From NCBI RefSeq assembly GCF_002028545.1, contig NZ_MWPQ01000039.1:1-64000 (forward strand): a stretch of DNA of 64,000 nucleotides. The letters are read 5' to 3'. This document shows positions 7,010 through 13,990 of the stretch, one piece after another (the stretch's first letter is position 1; every line of letters starts with the position of its first letter). Source of the stretch: Nitrobacter vulgaris. GTDB taxonomy: Bacteria; Pseudomonadota; Alphaproteobacteria; Rhizobiales; Xanthobacteraceae. Under the pieces are notes generated by a model. It made no database searches and was not told where the DNA came from. It worked only from the letters and a program-made list of their open reading frames with translations. Both the position numbers and the translations under genes were made by a program.

Positions 7010-7189
7010 CTATTGCGGCAAGGGACGGACGCCGTTGCCGATCGGTAGGTAGCCGGCCGGCAGAATCGGCTTCGCAAGCTTCTGTGCGTATGTCTGGATG
7101 CAAACGCCAGCCGCAGGAGGATCGGCCTTGACAGTGATCGAACGCTCTTCGTTGGTTCGAGGATTCACGCATCGGACTTCGTAGATCAT
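7010..7189 (-). CDS. 59-residue hypothetical protein in the coupled block
   Basis: A short gene whose ATG overlaps the stop of the upstream gene (ATGA). The product begins MIYEVRCVNPRTNEERS, a beta-strand pattern, continues ITVKADPPAAGVCIQTYAQK and ends with proline-rich PILPAGYLPIGNGVRPLPQ. Composition and coupling argue for a real gene. The next gene starts 12 bases downstream. I recognise no family. Confidence 0.6.
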   Translation of the reverse strand: MIYEVRCVNPRTNEERSITVKADPPAAGVCIQTYAQKLAKPILPAGYLPIGNGVRPLPQ

Positions 7190-7656
7190 GATTGCTTTTC
7201 CTTCTTGATACCGGTGGCGATCACGCTGTTGGCGATGGTCATGAGCCGCCGTGCCTCGGCATCGCCGGAGAGGTACCGCTCGACAAAGGAGCTGTCTGCC
7301 ATCTGCCGCTGTTTCCAGCCTTCGACGAGCTTCATCTCGGCAGCAGTAACGCCTTGACCCTCGATGAAGTCACGTACAATGGGATCCGCGATCCCAGCCG
7401 CTCGCAGCATGTCGACCGTGCCGGCCAGCAGCTTGCTCTGCGACGAAGGAACGTCGGGGCTGTCGAGGATGCCGGCCATTGCGGCTTCAACGGGATCGCC
7501 CTTGACGATGATTTGGTTTAGCTCGTGAAATTCCTTCACCTCGGCAGCGCCAGACTCCAGGAAGCGGTCACGCCATGCGTCATCCGAGGTCAGCGTCGCG
7601 AGACGTGCAGTCGCTTCGTCAGCGGATATCGAAGCTTGCTCTTGCTGTTCGCTCAC
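7186..7656 (-). CDS. Hypothetical phage-block protein with GTG start
   Basis: A 156-residue protein. I start it at GTG because GGAGG lies eight bases upstream, while the ATG 48 bases earlier has no such site and would enlarge the overlap with the previous gene. The protein is acidic and helical: SEQQEQASISADEATARLAT, then DAWRDRFLESGAAEVKEFHE and IVKGDP, and later EMKLVEGWKQRQMADSSFVE then RYLSGDAEARRLM. A similar helical layout occurs in small proteins near phage structural genes, but I cannot name it. It is translation-coupled both to the cysteine-rich gene upstream and to the 59-residue gene downstream. Confidence 0.6.
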   Translation of the reverse strand: MSEQQEQASISADEATARLATLTSDDAWRDRFLESGAAEVKEFHELNQIIVKGDPVEAAMAGILDSPDVPSSQSKLLAGTVDMLRAAGIADPIVRDFIEGQGVTAAEMKLVEGWKQRQMADSSFVERYLSGDAEARRLMTIANSVIATGIKKEKQS

Positions 7657-7871
7657 GATCGTGTCCTCCCGAGATAGGTGTTCGCAACGCCGATGGCCGC
7701 GCACGCGTCAGTAAAACCGGCCATAACGATCGGATCGCTCAGCCGCTCGATCGGCAATCCGCTCGTGCAAGGATGACAACACCTCGCGAGTCCGGTTAGG
7801 GCGCAACGGTCGGCGTTGCAGGCGCTGGCGCATTCGGTCATCGTCAGACCGGTAAGATTCTCGCTGGTCAT
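7653..7871 (-). CDS. Cysteine-rich micro-protein in the coupled block
   Basis: A 72-residue protein overlapping both neighbours by four bases. It has seven cysteines, mostly within residues 14-35 (CASACNADRC, then CCHPC), and a cysteine later at about 57. This grouping could bind zinc or another metal. The C-terminal half (RLSDPIVMAGFTDACAAIGV) is helical. The start-stop overlaps on both sides strongly suggest it is expressed as part of the block. I know no characterised relative. Confidence 0.6.
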   Translation of the reverse strand: MTSENLTGLTMTECASACNADRCALTGLARCCHPCTSGLPIERLSDPIVMAGFTDACAAIGVANTYLGRTRS

Positions 7872-8596
7872 GCGAGGGCCTCTTGTGGCTGCTCAGTCAG
7901 CGCTGCGCGCATAGCGGCTTGGTCAAATTTCTCGACCTGGCGCTCGATGTCGCGAACGATTGCATCGCTTGCCCGCATGAATTCCTCAACCGCAGCCGGT
8001 ATTTTTTCCGGGTGATTGCGGAAGGCTTCAGCCGATGGCTTTGCGAAAGGCAACAAAAGCGTGCCGCTACCGTCAGCGCGTCGTGGCGCCAATCGGAAAA
8101 GCTCCGTCAAGAGCAGCCGCTCGCACTGCCCGAAGGCAGCGCCGAATAGGCCGTTCGGTCCCATGTTCATTGCAGGCATGACCGTGCCTGTCGGAATCGC
8201 GGCCGATGCCGTCAAAGTCGCTTCCGAATACTCGCCGTAGGCAATTGCCATCGCCGCGGCCGCTTCCAACGTCCGAGACATGGCGTGGTCGCGGGTCGCC
8301 ATAGCAGCCTTGAAGGCTATCAACTGTGCGGCGCGCATCTCGGTCGCTGCGCCGGCGACTGCCTGACGATCAATCCGGCGGGCAAGCTCAAGAGCCTTCT
8401 CAAGCTCTGCGACAGCACTTTCGCTCGTTGCGAGTTGCGACCGCAATTCAGCGAGGCGTTTCGCCGATCCGGGAGACCCCTCCGCGGCGTCGAGGACATG
8501 CTGGGCAAGCTCACCTTCGAGCGCCGCAAGCACGGACCTTGCGGCCTCAAGCTTCTCGGCGATAGGCGGCGCGCGCTGCGGAATTGGTTCGCTCAT
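7868..8596 (-). CDS. Coiled-coil hypothetical protein of the phage-like block
   Basis: A 242-residue protein. Residues about 10-85 form a long coiled coil (EKLEAARSVLAALEGELAQ, KRLAELRSQLATSESAVAEL). The middle is alanine-rich and helical, and the C-terminal third (HPEKIPAAVEEFMRASDAI, then VRDIERQVEKF) is again helical. It overlaps the ribbon-helix-helix gene upstream and the cysteine-rich gene downstream by four bases each, so it lies in a coupled chain. I recognise no family; a structural or assembly role is only a guess from context. Confidence 0.6.
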   Translation of the reverse strand: MSEPIPQRAPPIAEKLEAARSVLAALEGELAQHVLDAAEGSPGSAKRLAELRSQLATSESAVAELEKALELARRIDRQAVAGAATEMRAAQLIAFKAAMATRDHAMSRTLEAAAAMAIAYGEYSEATLTASAAIPTGTVMPAMNMGPNGLFGAAFGQCERLLLTELFRLAPRRADGSGTLLLPFAKPSAEAFRNHPEKIPAAVEEFMRASDAIVRDIERQVEKFDQAAMRAALTEQPQEALA

Positions 8597-8748
8597 GCAG
8601 CTACCTCATCGTGCTGCTGTTTCAGCGCCTGGTTGAGCAGCACTCGCACAACCGCGGCCAGCGACCGATCCGTCGCCTTCGCTTTAGCTTCCAGCTTTTG
8701 GCGGAGTTCCTTCGGTAGGTGAACCGACATCACACAAATTTCGCTCAT
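8593..8748 (-). CDS. Ribbon-helix-helix regulator, Arc/CopG type
   Basis: A 51-residue protein. The ribbon is ICVMSVHLPKELRQKLEA and the two helices follow (AKATDRSLAAVVRVLLNQAL), the standard layout of Arc/MetJ/CopG DNA-binding proteins that bind operators as dimers of dimers. The start is chosen at MSEICVM because AAAGGATGGG precedes it and the upstream open frame is not protein-like. Its first 65 bases overlap the C terminus of the helix-turn-helix gene in another frame, and it is coupled to the coiled-coil gene downstream. It may regulate this block. Confidence 0.7.
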   Translation of the reverse strand: MSEICVMSVHLPKELRQKLEAKAKATDRSLAAVVRVLLNQALKQQHDEVAA

Positions 8749-9094
8749 GGCCCATCCTTTCGCTGCTTGGATGTTCGCCACGAACACAATCCATGAGCAA
8801 CGTCCCTGAGTGCGTCGGATCGAATAGCGGGCGCTTTCGTTTTTCCCACTGACCGCGAACGCGATCCGCCTGTATCTCGTCGACAACGGCAACGAACCCG
8901 AGACCAAGCGCAGCATTCATCAACGAAATCGACAGTCCGCCTGGCTTCTTCATGCCGCACATCAATTTCGAACAGTACCCGTCAGCCCAGCCGGCGATTG
9001 CATCCACCGTCTGATGCGTAATGCCAAGCTCGCGAATGCGCGCGCGCCACGCCGCAACCAAATCCTCGGTGCTACGGATCAGAACTTCAGCCAT
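8684..9094 (-). CDS. Phage-type helix-turn-helix protein
   Basis: A 136-residue protein. Residues about 10-95 contain a Cro/C1-like helix-turn-helix: LVAAWRARIRELGITHQTVD, then GWADGYCSKLMCGMKKPGG, LSISLMNAALGLGF and RVRGQWEKRKRP. I recall very similar modules, ending in 'KRKRP', in Bradyrhizobium genomes near mobile elements. The last 40 residues overlap the following ribbon-helix-helix gene and look less conserved, so the true ancestral end may lie near residue 95. Likely role: repressor or regulator of the element. Confidence 0.7.
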   Translation of the reverse strand: MAEVLIRSTEDLVAAWRARIRELGITHQTVDAIAGWADGYCSKLMCGMKKPGGLSISLMNAALGLGFVAVVDEIQADRVRGQWEKRKRPLFDPTHSGTLLMDCVRGEHPSSERMGHERNLCDVGSPTEGTPPKAGS

Positions 9095-9127
9095 CGATCA
9101 GCCTCGGATGTTCAAAAACGGCCGCCG

Positions 9128-9721
9128 CTATTTTTTTGAAGCCGGCGCGAAACAGGAAGGAGACATCGAATATGAGGACAGGCCTGGTTTTTTCCTGCCA
9201 CCACCCCCTACCCGGGTGTTTTTGCTGGAAAACCCAAGCCAATGGAGAAATCCAGCCATATCGCGAGCGCTCTTGCCCGCCGAACGACACCCGCCACACC
9301 GTGCCGATGACGATGGGAAATGAGGCGACGCGTCGAAAGCGCAGTCTTTCCAGTCCGATGACCTCGGGCTGCGTTCGCCGGGAAGCAATAGGTGCGCCGC
9401 GTGGGGGCCAGAAGCTAACGCGAATAACACGTTACTCGCGCCCATGGCCGGCGGGATAATGCTCACGAGGATATTGGTCGCGCGGCAGTTATCGCACACA
9501 CGCTGACACTGATGTCCTTCTGCGCTTCCCTTCCAAGCGGGCGAAACGCCAGCGGCCACCAAGGCCGCGTCAAGCGTTGCAGACGCGCTAGGGGGTGTGG
9601 GGGAGACGTGTGCACCCGTTTGTAGGGGCGCTTGCAACCGTCCGCATGGGCGATTGTTAGGGCGTTTGTAGGGGCGTCTGTCGTCTTGCGGGTGCGTTTG
9701 TAGGGGCGTCTGCATGCTCAT
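9128..9721 (-). CDS. Doubtful open frame following the replication ATPase
   Basis: A 197-codon frame whose ATG overlaps the stop of the ATPase gene by four bases. The N terminus carries repeats of PLQT and RPYKRP that come from DNA direct repeats. The middle has QCQRVCDNCRA and later CGGC, and the rest is of low complexity. Coupling supports translation, while composition argues against a folded protein beyond about residue 40. The stretch may instead be a control or replication region. Apart from this frame, nothing else was found in about 620 bases. Confidence 0.3.
   Translation of the reverse strand: MSMQTPLQTHPQDDRRPYKRPNNRPCGRLQAPLQTGAHVSPTPPSASATLDAALVAAGVSPAWKGSAEGHQCQRVCDNCRATNILVSIIPPAMGASNVLFALASGPHAAHLLLPGERSPRSSDWKDCAFDASPHFPSSSARCGGCRSAGKSARDMAGFLHWLGFSSKNTRVGGGGRKKPGLSSYSMSPSCFAPASKK
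9617..9708. repeat. Three direct repeats downstream of the replication ATPase
   Basis: The 14-base unit CGTTTGTAGGGGCG occurs exactly at 9617-9630, 9663-9676 and 9695-9708, with a degenerate fourth copy at 9651-9664. The spacing is irregular (46 and 32 bases between starts). Clustered direct repeats beside a Rep-type ATPase can be replication iterons, but they also encode peptide repeats in the overlapping open frame, so the purpose is uncertain. Confidence 0.6.
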
Positions 9722-10962
9722 CGATCAGCCCTCGCGATGTGCTTCGACCGCTTACCGTCCACGACAACGATGGAGCCGGCTGCGAACAGCCTCTCCATTG
9801 CAGCCGCAAATGCCCTCGACTTCACACCGTTCGCCTCCGCATGACGCTCGAATGCGGCTGGCGCGTATCCCGATCCGGTGGTGCAGCGAACGAAACGGCC
9901 TTCGGCAGTAAATCTGTCGAGAAGCCGCAGGAACCGTTCATCCACGTCACGATCGACCGCAGCCCGATACGGTGACGCTGAGCCGGCCAAGGTGGTCGTG
10001 AATGTCAGCCCGTTCCAACGGAGCGTCACCTTCTCGCCGGTGCGGCCATAGTTGCTCTTGGTGACGGTGAGCGTGCGCTGATCCGGATCGTCTTTGTCCG
10101 GGTCGCTGAGGTGGAGCATCGACCGTACGCTGTTGCGCCAGTCCACCGAGTTCGCGGTCCCGCTGCCGTCGGCCATGCCGCGCACCGATGGGTGATCAAG
10201 CAACACGATAGCGACGTCATGCTCGCGGGCAATCTTTCGCAGCATGGCGAGAAAGGCCCGAACTTGGCGGCGCGCGATGGCCTCGCCATCGAACACCGCG
10301 GCAATGTTGTCGATTACAACCAGGCGCGGCTTACTATTTCTGATCCAAGCCTCCAGCCAGTCCAGCAGTGGCGCCCGCGACAACCGGCCGTCTTTGTTGG
10401 CGTGCACCAGCCAAGTGCTCTCAAGGTCTGGAAACAACATGTGCAGGTTGGGCAGATTGTAAGGATCAATGCCGCGGTGCCGGCATATCCGCTCGACACG
10501 ATCGCGGATGTTATGCTCGGGCTCCTCGCATGAGAGAACAAGCGCGCCGCCGTTCTCAATCAAGCAGCCAAGCCAGTCCTGAAGCTCCGCGGCGACGTAA
10601 ACCAGCAGTTGGCTGATGATCTCGGTTTTGCCGCTACCACCATTCCCTGACAGGATGGTCAGGTCACCGCTCGGAACCCGGCCACCAGCCAGCCAACGCT
10701 GCTCCTCGGACTCGGTGCCCTTCCATGCTGCCGACGTGATTGTGGCATAGCGGGCCGTAGCCCCCGCCGGTTGATCATTAGCAATTTCGGGCGGTGCCTC
10801 TCCGTATGCCTCGAAGTTATCGACCGGCGGGATGTCATCCTGAGGACCGATATCCTCGTAGGGATCCACCGGCAGCTCTTCGTCGCGAGGCGCGCCGTCC
10901 CGCCTGTATCCAAGCTCCTCAAAAACCTGGAGCGCCATTGCGCGATTTACGGAGTCCAACAT
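9718..10962 (-). CDS. RepA-like replication ATPase (AAA/RecA-fold helicase loader type)
   Basis: A 414-residue protein. After an acidic 90-residue N terminus comes a RecA-like ATPase core: Walker A GNGGSGKT (about 106-113), SCEEPEH (about 144-150), Walker B RLVVIDN (about 213-219) and a VLLDHP strand. This is the pattern of hexameric RepA helicases of plasmid RSF1010 type and of phage 'AAA family ATPases' of rhizobial prophages. The last 90 residues (from about 330) form a winged-helix-like region (FLRLLDRFTAEGRFVR). It probably unwinds or prepares the element's own origin. Its start shares one base with the stop of the upstream gene (TGATG), so it is coupled. Confidence 0.8.
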   Translation of the reverse strand: MLDSVNRAMALQVFEELGYRRDGAPRDEELPVDPYEDIGPQDDIPPVDNFEAYGEAPPEIANDQPAGATARYATITSAAWKGTESEEQRWLAGGRVPSGDLTILSGNGGSGKTEIISQLLVYVAAELQDWLGCLIENGGALVLSCEEPEHNIRDRVERICRHRGIDPYNLPNLHMLFPDLESTWLVHANKDGRLSRAPLLDWLEAWIRNSKPRLVVIDNIAAVFDGEAIARRQVRAFLAMLRKIAREHDVAIVLLDHPSVRGMADGSGTANSVDWRNSVRSMLHLSDPDKDDPDQRTLTVTKSNYGRTGEKVTLRWNGLTFTTTLAGSASPYRAAVDRDVDERFLRLLDRFTAEGRFVRCTTGSGYAPAAFERHAEANGVKSRAFAAAMERLFAAGSIVVVDGKRSKHIARADR

Positions 10963-11399
10963 CAGGCAGCCTCGAGTAATCCGACAAGCGCCGGTGCATC
11001 ATCTGGATGCCTGCGCAGCCATGCTGCGAGATCATCCGCGCTCCCGGTGCGGACAATGAATTTGAACGCGTCGACGGTCGATTGCGGCGTCCGATACTTC
11101 GCCGGCAAAGTCTTGCGGTTCTCCGGCAACTCGCCGGGGCGCCGCCAGCGGTCTCGCGGGTCGGCCAACTTCCACTGCATGACGAGTAGCGCGTCGCAGT
11201 CGAATTCCATCATCTCCGTCGGCGCGAAAGCATCAGCAACTCGACGCTGCACCTCGTCATGACCGAGTTCGTCGACAACACCAGCGGACTCCGCAAGCGC
11301 TTGCAGGCAGTCGATAGCGATGCGTTTGTCGAGCCACTGCATGTCAGTGAACCAACGCAGGACAGCGGCTGCCTGACCAAATTCGGCTGCCGCATCCAT
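10962..11399 (-). CDS. Hypothetical protein coupled to the replication ATPase
   Basis: A 145-residue helical protein (AAAVLRWFTDMQWLDKRIAI, LALVMQ-like strands, DLAAWLRRHPDDAPALVGLL). It shares one base with the ATPase gene downstream and one with the PC4-like gene upstream, so all three are translated in sequence. The middle (DPRDRWRRPGELPENRKTL) is basic. Its position between a single-strand-binding-type protein and a helicase suggests a replication role, but no family is recognised. Confidence 0.55.
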   Translation of the reverse strand: MDAAAEFGQAAAVLRWFTDMQWLDKRIAIDCLQALAESAGVVDELGHDEVQRRVADAFAPTEMMEFDCDALLVMQWKLADPRDRWRRPGELPENRKTLPAKYRTPQSTVDAFKFIVRTGSADDLAAWLRRHPDDAPALVGLLEAA

Positions 11400-11683
11400 T
11401 ATTCGGCCTCGCTGTCATCGAGGAGACCGAGCTCGGTTGCTTTAATCACCGCTGCATCGATCGCTTTCTTAAGATCATGCAGGCGCGCAACTTTGACGGT
11501 GATTCCTTTCGATGTCGGGACTGAGATCCCTTCGCGATTCGCGACGAACTTGCGAAGGTCAATTAAGTTGCATCCCTTATAGGACTGAAGCGTTGTGGTG
11601 ATCACGTCTTTGCGGCGATTCGAAAAGAACCGATTGACCACGACCGGCTCAGCGAGTTCGGGTTTGCGGGCTCCCATGATCAA
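11399..11683 (-). CDS. PC4/p15-like single-strand DNA-binding protein
   Basis: A 94-residue protein with the bacterial version of the transcriptional coactivator p15 (PC4) fold: VVVNRFFSNRRKDVITTTL, then YKGCNLIDLRKFV and PTSKGITVKVARLHDLKKAI. The 'G-x-NLIDLR...PTSKGI-x-V' core is the family's beta-sheet plus helix. PC4 homologues bind single-stranded or melted DNA as dimers. I recall these small proteins in Bradyrhizobium mobile elements. Coupling with the replication ATPase two genes on suggests it handles DNA at the origin or at the promoter. It overlaps the AlpA-like gene upstream by four bases. Confidence 0.75.
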   Translation of the reverse strand: MIMGARKPELAEPVVVNRFFSNRRKDVITTTLQSYKGCNLIDLRKFVANREGISVPTSKGITVKVARLHDLKKAIDAAVIKATELGLLDDSEAE

Positions 11684-11889
11684 GCCGCCGTCTCTTCAGA
11701 CCGCGCCGCGAGCCAGCGGCGATTTTCGCCGAGGGCAACTCCGATGCGGCGGGTTGAGATTCGTACGAACTTTGGTCCCTTGCCGTCCCGCATCAAGCGT
11801 TGGCCGGTGCTACGACTAAAGCCGTTGAGGCGGCACCATTCATCAAAAGACAAAATCCGGAGGTCAGATAACGCGAGGTCGTCAGTCAC
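11680..11889 (-). CDS. AlpA-like helix-turn-helix protein
   Basis: A 69-residue protein of the AlpA/excisionase-like MerR-fold group: ILSFDEWCRLNGFSRSTGQR, then LMRDGKGPKFVRISTRRIGV and NRRWLAARSEE. The 'GxSRSTxxRLMRxGxGPxxxxI' signature is typical of phage AlpA regulators, which activate integrase expression or direct excision. It is the first gene of the coupled series running into the PC4-like and ATPase genes and may regulate them. About 80 bases upstream are free and could contain the promoter. Confidence 0.75.
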   Translation of the reverse strand: MTDDLALSDLRILSFDEWCRLNGFSRSTGQRLMRDGKGPKFVRISTRRIGVALGENRRWLAARSEETAA

Positions 11890-11967
11890 GAAACACTCTC
11901 CTTGAGCATCTAAGATGCTGAGGGAGTATTCAGCGATTTCCGAGTGTCGCTATTTGTCGTTAGCCGA

Positions 11968-12567
11968 CTATTTGCGGGCAGGTTTCGACACGGCTCCAGA
12001 GGTCGCGCAGATCCGCGCCTTTCGCGCTGTGTCGCGAGACACGCCACCATAGCGAGCTGCGAGCGCCTTCTCCGGCTCGGCCCTTAGGCCATCAACCGTA
12101 ATTTTCCCGACCATCAAATCTTGCTGCATCTCGGCCACCACACGATTTAGCGTGCCGGCCTTGGGACCTCGTTTTGCTTTCGGGCTGTCGATTGGCGGTA
12201 GCGGTGGAATTTCAGCTAGGAACGCAGCGAGACTATCGCTGGTGATAAAAATTTCCCTTGTGCACCCTTTCGCGGTGAACCACTTGCCGGTGCGCCCATC
12301 GGGCATGGGCCTCCCATTATCGTCAATCAGTGGCAACTCGAGATCTACGGTCCCGTGCTCGAAAAACTCTCGCCAACGCTGACGCCACCAAATTTTTGGA
12401 TCGAGATCATCGGCGCCGCCGTCCCATGTGCGATAGGCCGCTTTCAGCTTTCCGCCGTGACAAGCTTCCGCGATCTCGCGCTCGGCATCGACCTTTGGCG
12501 GAAGCTTAGCCCGGATAATGTCGAGGGCAACTCTGAGGGGAATAAAACCGATGGGTGGTGCAAGCAT
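11968..12567 (-). CDS. Hypothetical protein with C-terminal helix-turn-helix-like region
   Basis: A 199-residue protein directly downstream of the integrase (two bases apart). The N-terminal half (MLAPPIGFIPLRVALDIIRA, DGGADDLDPKIWW, GTVDLELPLIDD) looks like a folded domain of unknown type. After a basic linker (KAKRGPKAGTLNRVVAEMQQ) the end reads EKALAARYGGVSRDTARKAR, a helix-turn-helix of the resolvase/terminase small-subunit type. I recall similar proteins beside integrases in Bradyrhizobium. It could direct site choice or regulate the integrase, but this is inference. Confidence 0.65.
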   Translation of the reverse strand: MLAPPIGFIPLRVALDIIRAKLPPKVDAEREIAEACHGGKLKAAYRTWDGGADDLDPKIWWRQRWREFFEHGTVDLELPLIDDNGRPMPDGRTGKWFTAKGCTREIFITSDSLAAFLAEIPPLPPIDSPKAKRGPKAGTLNRVVAEMQQDLMVGKITVDGLRAEPEKALAARYGGVSRDTARKARICATSGAVSKPARK

Positions 12568-12569
12568 AG

Positions 12570-13805
12570 TCAGACCTCACTACGCCGCAAAGAAACCACG
12601 TTATCGACCGAGCCCACAATCTCAATGAGATGTGCCTCCCAAATCCGCAACGCCTCACCTATCTCGACCTCATAGGAATGACGATCGTAAATGCCGCCGA
12701 TCCCTGATTTGTGACCAACGTGGTTTAGCACCAGCTCAGCAATGTGCGGGAGCACGCCAAGCTTGCCGAGGCGCGTTCGCACAGTCCTGCGAATGTCATG
12801 CAAGCGCCACGGCGGCAGAGGCTTCCCGATCGTCGTTGTGATGGCACTATTGAGGCGGATGGTGCTGTAGCTCCACGCGCAGAAGCCGTTCTCTCCGCCA
12901 CCGAAGACCATCTCCCGAGCAAACCTCCGCGGCACTGCCGTCAGTATATCGAGCGCCGTGGTCGGCAACCGCAGCACGTGAGCGCGTTTATTTTTTACCC
13001 GCTCCTTCGGCAGCGTGATCTTGCCGGCAACCAGATCGATTTCCGGCCACCGGAGACACCCGATTTCGTCGCGCCGGCAACCGGTCAAAAAGAGCAGCCG
13101 AACAATCCGACCGAAGTCATCCTCTCCGGCATGATGCCAGATCAGCCTGATTTCGTCGTCGTTCAAAACCCTGTCCCGCGGCTCCCTGCCTTCGAGCGGG
13201 TTTGCGGTGCCGATCGTGGGATTGCCTTTCGCTCGACCTTGCTGCATGGCCCACTTGAAGAACGCCCCCAGCGTACTGCGGGCTCGCGCGGCCGACGTCT
13301 CCCCACGTTCTTTCACCAAGTCCCGGATCAGGTCGGCGATGTCCTCAAAGGTGACCGCTGACACGCCCTTTTTATGCAGCGGGACGCAATGCTTGATCAG
13401 GTACCGATCCGCCCCGACGTAGGTGTTCGGCCTCATTTTCGGTTTTCGGGCTGCCAAGTAGTCCGTGGCGGCCTGCAGGAAAGTGTCCCTAGCCGCGGTC
13501 TGCTCAGCCTTCAGGCGGGTCCGCGCCGCGCCTGGATCGATATTTAGCACAACCTGGGCAAATCGCGTCCGCGCCGCCTGCCTGGCATCCGCCAGATTGA
13601 CCTTCCTGACATCACCGAGGCTCTCCCGGCGCTGCTTCCGGCCAATCCGGTATTGCGCGACGTAGGTGGCCTTCCCGCGCCGTAGGCGCACTCCGAATGA
13701 GGGAAGCTCGGGATCCCAGCGAATGTAGTCGGCCGCTCCGACTGGCGCCGTCAGTTTCCGGACGGAGGCGTCAGTCCACCTTTGACCTTTCGCAATAGCG
13801 ATCAT
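12570..13805 (-). CDS. int: Tyrosine recombinase / integrase
   Basis: A 411-residue phage-type integrase. An N-terminal arm-binding domain of the DUF4102 type (about 13-90; LTAPVGAADYIRWDPELPSF, GVRLRRGKATYVAQYRIG) is followed by a SAM-like core-binding domain (about 105-200) and the catalytic domain. Catalytic residues visible: Arg in TGCRRDE (about 244), His-x-x-Arg in LHDIRRT (about 336-339), His in NHVGH (about 362-365) and the nucleophile Tyr in GIYDRHS (about 373). All look intact. It lies at the end of the element, 172 bases from the interrupted comEC gene, the standard place for an integrase next to its attachment site. Confidence 0.93.
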   Translation of the reverse strand: MIAIAKGQRWTDASVRKLTAPVGAADYIRWDPELPSFGVRLRRGKATYVAQYRIGRKQRRESLGDVRKVNLADARQAARTRFAQVVLNIDPGAARTRLKAEQTAARDTFLQAATDYLAARKPKMRPNTYVGADRYLIKHCVPLHKKGVSAVTFEDIADLIRDLVKERGETSAARARSTLGAFFKWAMQQGRAKGNPTIGTANPLEGREPRDRVLNDDEIRLIWHHAGEDDFGRIVRLLFLTGCRRDEIGCLRWPEIDLVAGKITLPKERVKNKRAHVLRLPTTALDILTAVPRRFAREMVFGGGENGFCAWSYSTIRLNSAITTTIGKPLPPWRLHDIRRTVRTRLGKLGVLPHIAELVLNHVGHKSGIGGIYDRHSYEVEIGEALRIWEAHLIEIVGSVDNVVSLRRSEV

Positions 13806-13954
13806 GGGAAGCAGTCCTTATCGGCCGCGGGGAAGCATATGGGAAGCATCTGGGACGCCTAGAATGACCAATTGTGGCCCTTCGCGACACGAACAGTCAC
13901 GTGCTGATACCCGCTAAGCCATTGATATCTGCGGATTATGACGCGCCCTGAATA

Positions 13955-13990
13955 TTCGTGACGCGTTAGGCTATATGCTAGCCGGAAATC
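13955..13990. mobile_element. Right-hand junction of the integrated element in comEC
   Basis: comEC coding sequence reads correctly down to about position 13981. The expected codons after the competence motif SISG are replaced by a stop and by GGCTA-N5-TAGCC (13969-13983), then ACGCGT. The integrase lies just beyond. The exact crossover cannot be placed because the matching left junction is outside the window. No tRNA gene was seen here. Confidence 0.6.

Noticed and set aside
9617-9708. CRISPR-like array
   Set aside because: Repeat units are 14 bases with irregular spacing and no cas genes are present.
9128-9721. Confident protein call for the 197-codon frame
   Set aside because: Only the coupled start supports it; composition is poor and the frame covers direct repeats, so it is kept at low confidence.
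13806-13977. Search for a tRNA gene as attachment site
   Set aside because: No cloverleaf or T-loop sequence is visible; the interrupted gene is comEC.
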